Assembly: GCF_019049245.1 (NCBI RefSeq)
Contig: NZ_JAGMUK010000080.1
Coordinates: 1 to 34,026, forward strand
Length of the DNA: 34,026 nucleotides
Direction of reading: 5' to 3'
Source of the DNA: Streptomyces sp. AC555_RSS877
Lineage (GTDB): Bacteria; Actinomycetota; Actinomycetes; Streptomycetales; Streptomycetaceae
Shown in pieces: positions 32,281 to 34,026 of the stretch. Under the pieces are notes generated by a model. The model had not been told where the DNA came from. It was given only the letters and a program-made list of their open reading frames with translations, and made no database searches. The position numbers and the translations under genes were made by a program. Position 1 is the stretch's first letter; every line of letters starts with the position of its first letter.

Positions 32281-32552
32281 TGGCCCCACAGCACGGCCCC
32301 CGCCGCGCACGCATCGCCTTCTCCGACTCCGCCGCCAAGCAGCTGGAGAACATCACCAGCGAGGCGGACATCCACGCCCTGGACCGCGCCCTGGTCGTCA
32401 TCTCCGTCGACCCCGACGTCGGCGAGCCGATCCCCGGCGACGCCACCGGCCCCCAGCTGCGCCAGTACGCCGACGAAGTCGAGCGAGTACGCCTCTTGTA
32501 CTGGATCGGCGCTTTGCGCACCGTCGTGGTCGTCGCGTACATCGAGGTCTAG
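32280..32552 (+). CDS. Putative RelE/ParE-superfamily toxin
   Basis: 90 residues from ATG 32280, overlapping the preceding stop. It starts basic (PQHGPRRARIAFSDSAAKQL), has a central helix pair (ALDRALVVISVDP), and ends with the strand pattern typical of this fold: LRQYADEVERVRLLYWIGAL and RTVVVVAYIEV. RelE-like toxins cut ribosome-bound mRNA and ParE-like toxins poison gyrase; the sequence does not say which. Membership is judged from the overall pattern only, so confidence is moderate. It would be held inactive by the product of the upstream overlapping gene. Confidence 0.55.
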   Translation: MAPQHGPRRARIAFSDSAAKQLENITSEADIHALDRALVVISVDPDVGEPIPGDATGPQLRQYADEVERVRLLYWIGALRTVVVVAYIEV

Positions 32553-32570
32553 CCGCCGAAGGAGCCCAGG

Positions 32571-33086
32571 GTGCCATCCGACATCACGCAGCTCACCGCC
32601 GGCCGACAGCTCACCGGGCTCCGCCAGGTGCTGGACTGCCCCGCCACGCCGACCACGCTCCGGCAGGGCCCCGCCGCCTCGCCGGGGGAGCCGCCGGACT
32701 GGCTCGCACTCCTGTGCCCCGCCCACTCCCAGGCCCTGCCCGGGTGGCCCGGCACCGCCGCCGACACCGACGGACTACGCCTGTCCTGCGGATCCGTCCT
32801 GGACTACCGGTCGGCCGAGCAGCTGCTCCAGTCGCACGCCGACCTGTGGCTGACGCCCCTGACCGGGGTGGACCCGAAGACGTACGCCGGTGTCTGGCCC
32901 GAGGTCCTGGACCAGGCGGACCGCGTCATGCGCGCCCGCCTGGGCGAAGACCCCGCCGACGGAGACGAGACGCTGCACAGCCTCGCGATGATGCTCGGGG
33001 TGGCCTCCCGGAACGCAGCCGAGGGCAACGTGTACCAGGCGACCGTCCCCTTGGCCTGCTGCGAGACCCTCGCCCAGCGCCTGTAG
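32571..33086 (+). CDS. Hypothetical protein
   Basis: 171 residues from GTG 32571 with AAGGAG at a good distance, only 18 bases after the toxin-like gene, so probably in the same transcript. It is soluble, slightly acidic, with three cysteines in hydrophobic context (VLDCPATP, ALLCPAHSQALPGWPG, LACCETLA). It also has helical segments such as YRSAEQLLQSHADLWLTPLT and VLDQADRVMRARLGEDPADG. The CP...CPAH spacing could be a degenerate metal site. I do not recognise the family. Its linkage to the toxin-like pair could mean a third component, or mere proximity. Confidence 0.6.
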   Translation: MPSDITQLTAGRQLTGLRQVLDCPATPTTLRQGPAASPGEPPDWLALLCPAHSQALPGWPGTAADTDGLRLSCGSVLDYRSAEQLLQSHADLWLTPLTGVDPKTYAGVWPEVLDQADRVMRARLGEDPADGDETLHSLAMMLGVASRNAAEGNVYQATVPLACCETLAQRL

Positions 33087-33189
33087 CCGCAGTTGCGCCG
33101 CACGTCCGGGCTTGTCGGGGCGCGGAGGGCATTCTCAGGAACGCTCCTGAGCCCGCTGCTTGGCGGCCGTCTCGAGGGCCTGCTGCCGG

Positions 33190-33785
33190 AGTGGGGCGGG
33201 CGCGGTGCAGGCGTGCGGGGTGGCGCCACCGGCCGGCAGCGTCGCGGGCGACGTCGACGCCCACTTCCACCACCAGCTCGGGTTCCACCAGCGTGACGTT
33301 CAGTGTCTCGCTACTGCCCCATCCGGCGGAGAACGACCATCCCGTCCACGGATGACCGTGCTGCGCTGAAGCAAGCTGTCCGGCGACCGTAGTGCTGGCC
33401 GTCCGGGTGAGGGTGGTGGTGCGGCCGGTGTACTGCAGGCGCCCGTCGTCGTACCTGCCGAGCAGCAGACCACGGGGAGCGGTCAGGGAGCCGGTGACAG
33501 CACCGACGATCGCCTCCGTGGTCTCGCGCACCTTGTATTTCTGCCAGCCTCTGTCTGAAGGCCGGTAGGCATCGCCCAGCCGCTTGAAGAGCACACCCTC
33601 GATCCCGACCGAGGTCCACGTCAGCCATTCGCGCACGGTGTCCGGGTCGGTGGTCGACGGACACAACACCCACGGCGCGATGAGCCCGCGGGCGGTGAAC
33701 ACCGACTCGAGGGCGGCTCTGCGCCGCCGGTAGGGCCATCCGGTCGTGTCTGTCCCGGACAGCCGCAAGACATCGAAGGCGGAAA
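33190..33785 (-). pseudogene. ATP-dependent DNA ligase, internal and C-terminal remnant
   Basis: The minus strand reads FDVLRLSGTDTTGWPYRRRR, GIEGVLFKRLGDAYRPSDRG, WQKYKVRETTEAIVGAVTGS, LLGRYDDGRLQYTGRTTTL and LVEPELVVEVGVDVARDAAG. These are the second half of the nucleotidyltransferase domain (EGVLFKRL and WQKYKVR are ligase motifs IV-V) and the OB-fold of a small Streptomyces ATP-dependent ligase. The N-terminal part with the catalytic lysine (KxDG) is absent, and the frame upstream is unrelated. After HRARP the frame runs on into non-homologous DNA. It is a dead remnant. Confidence 0.75.
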
Positions 33786-33921
33786 CCAGCGGGTTCGAGG
33801 GATCTGGAGGGTGCTCCGGCGAGAACCCGCTGGGGGTGTGGTGGTCCTGGCGGGGGTTCGGCGCGGGTTCACGTCCGCCATCTGGGACAAGATGGGGCCT
33901 CCGATCTGGAGGGGCGTTGGG

Positions 33922-34026
33922 ATGGGTGACAACCTGCAAGCAGTGATCGCTGACGGGGAGGCGCTGCGTGCCGCGGCGCGGGACTTGCCTGCTGCTCGGC
34001 TGGCGTCGATCGGACAAGGCCTGTCG
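33922..34026 (+). CDS. Start of an unidentified gene, cut by the window end
   Basis: ATG 33922 follows GGAGGGG by seven bases and opens 35 codons to the end of the window (MGDNLQAVIADGEALRAAAR, then DLPAARLASIGQGLS). It looks like a helical N-terminus. No family can be assigned. The ligase remnant is divergent from it, leaving about 135 bases for its promoter. Confidence 0.6.
   Translation, partial: MGDNLQAVIADGEALRAAARDLPAARLASIGQGLS

Noticed and set aside
31095..32726. Minus-strand open frame of 543 codons
   Set aside because: It covers non-coding repeats and the toxin-antitoxin-like genes, and its Ser/Arg/Gly/Pro-rich text shows no protein character.
1..34026. tRNA or rRNA genes
   Set aside because: No GTTC-type T-arm plus cloverleaf pairing and no rRNA-conserved blocks were seen by eye. 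A tRNA scan would be needed to exclude them fully.

Overview
The window looks like accessory DNA from a Streptomyces or close actinomycete. It is very GC-rich with strongly GC-biased third codon positions. It carries families typical of that genus: a Tpg-type telomere terminal protein, an ANTAR protein, a SpoIIE/PP2C phosphatase, DUF6233- and DUF6262-like pieces, and Streptomyces-type IS6, IS701 and IS5 transposases. The density of broken transposases and gene ends, plus the terminal protein, suggests a chromosome arm or a linear plasmid. This is inference; no telomere is visible.

Region 1 (1-4080): the tail of an unidentified gene, a small secreted protein, a frameshifted IS5-type transposase, poorly conserved hypothetical frames, and an IS6 element with two frameshifts inserted into the 5' end of an IS701-type transposase. 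Region 2 (4084-8424): one very large gene on the minus strand encoding a TIR - CHAT protease - NB-ARC/STAND ATPase - TPR protein of about 1446 residues. The TPR part consists of six nearly identical 120-bp units. This is the most striking gene here and a strong candidate for a dual-effector immune (antiphage) protein. Region 3 (8804-11094): a nest of IS remnants. It holds an internally deleted IS701 element with intact ends and a CTAG duplication, then an IS5 fragment cut by an IS6 fragment, which itself abuts a truncated unknown gene.

Region 4 (11095-19323): redox metabolism. An SDR and an F420/NADP-reductase-like gene lie divergent from a TetR gene with putative operators. Then come a DUF1963 protein, an IS701 remnant and an ANTAR protein. 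Next is a three-gene minus-strand operon (reductase-like, NAD-dependent epimerase, reductase-like) divergent from a LysR gene with a T-N11-A box. Region 5 (19324-22834): a PP2C/SpoIIE phosphatase surrounded by decayed DUF6233/DUF6262-type genes. Region 6 (22838-27004): an SDR-TetR pair with twin palindromic operators, an HSL-type esterase, a xanthine-dehydrogenase remnant and another SDR.

Region 7 (27351-34026): plasmid- or telomere-like DNA. It has a small zinc-ribbon protein, the Tpg-like terminal protein, a Fic-domain protein and a cluster of GGTGACAACT repeats. A 921-bp mobile cassette follows, with 23-bp perfect terminal inverted repeats and a 5-bp target duplication, carrying only a SAM-methyltransferase-like gene. 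Beyond it are a structured repeat-rich non-coding stretch, an overlapping toxin-antitoxin-like pair, a hypothetical gene, a DNA-ligase remnant and the start of one more gene.

All family assignments come from reading motifs by eye; no database search was run.
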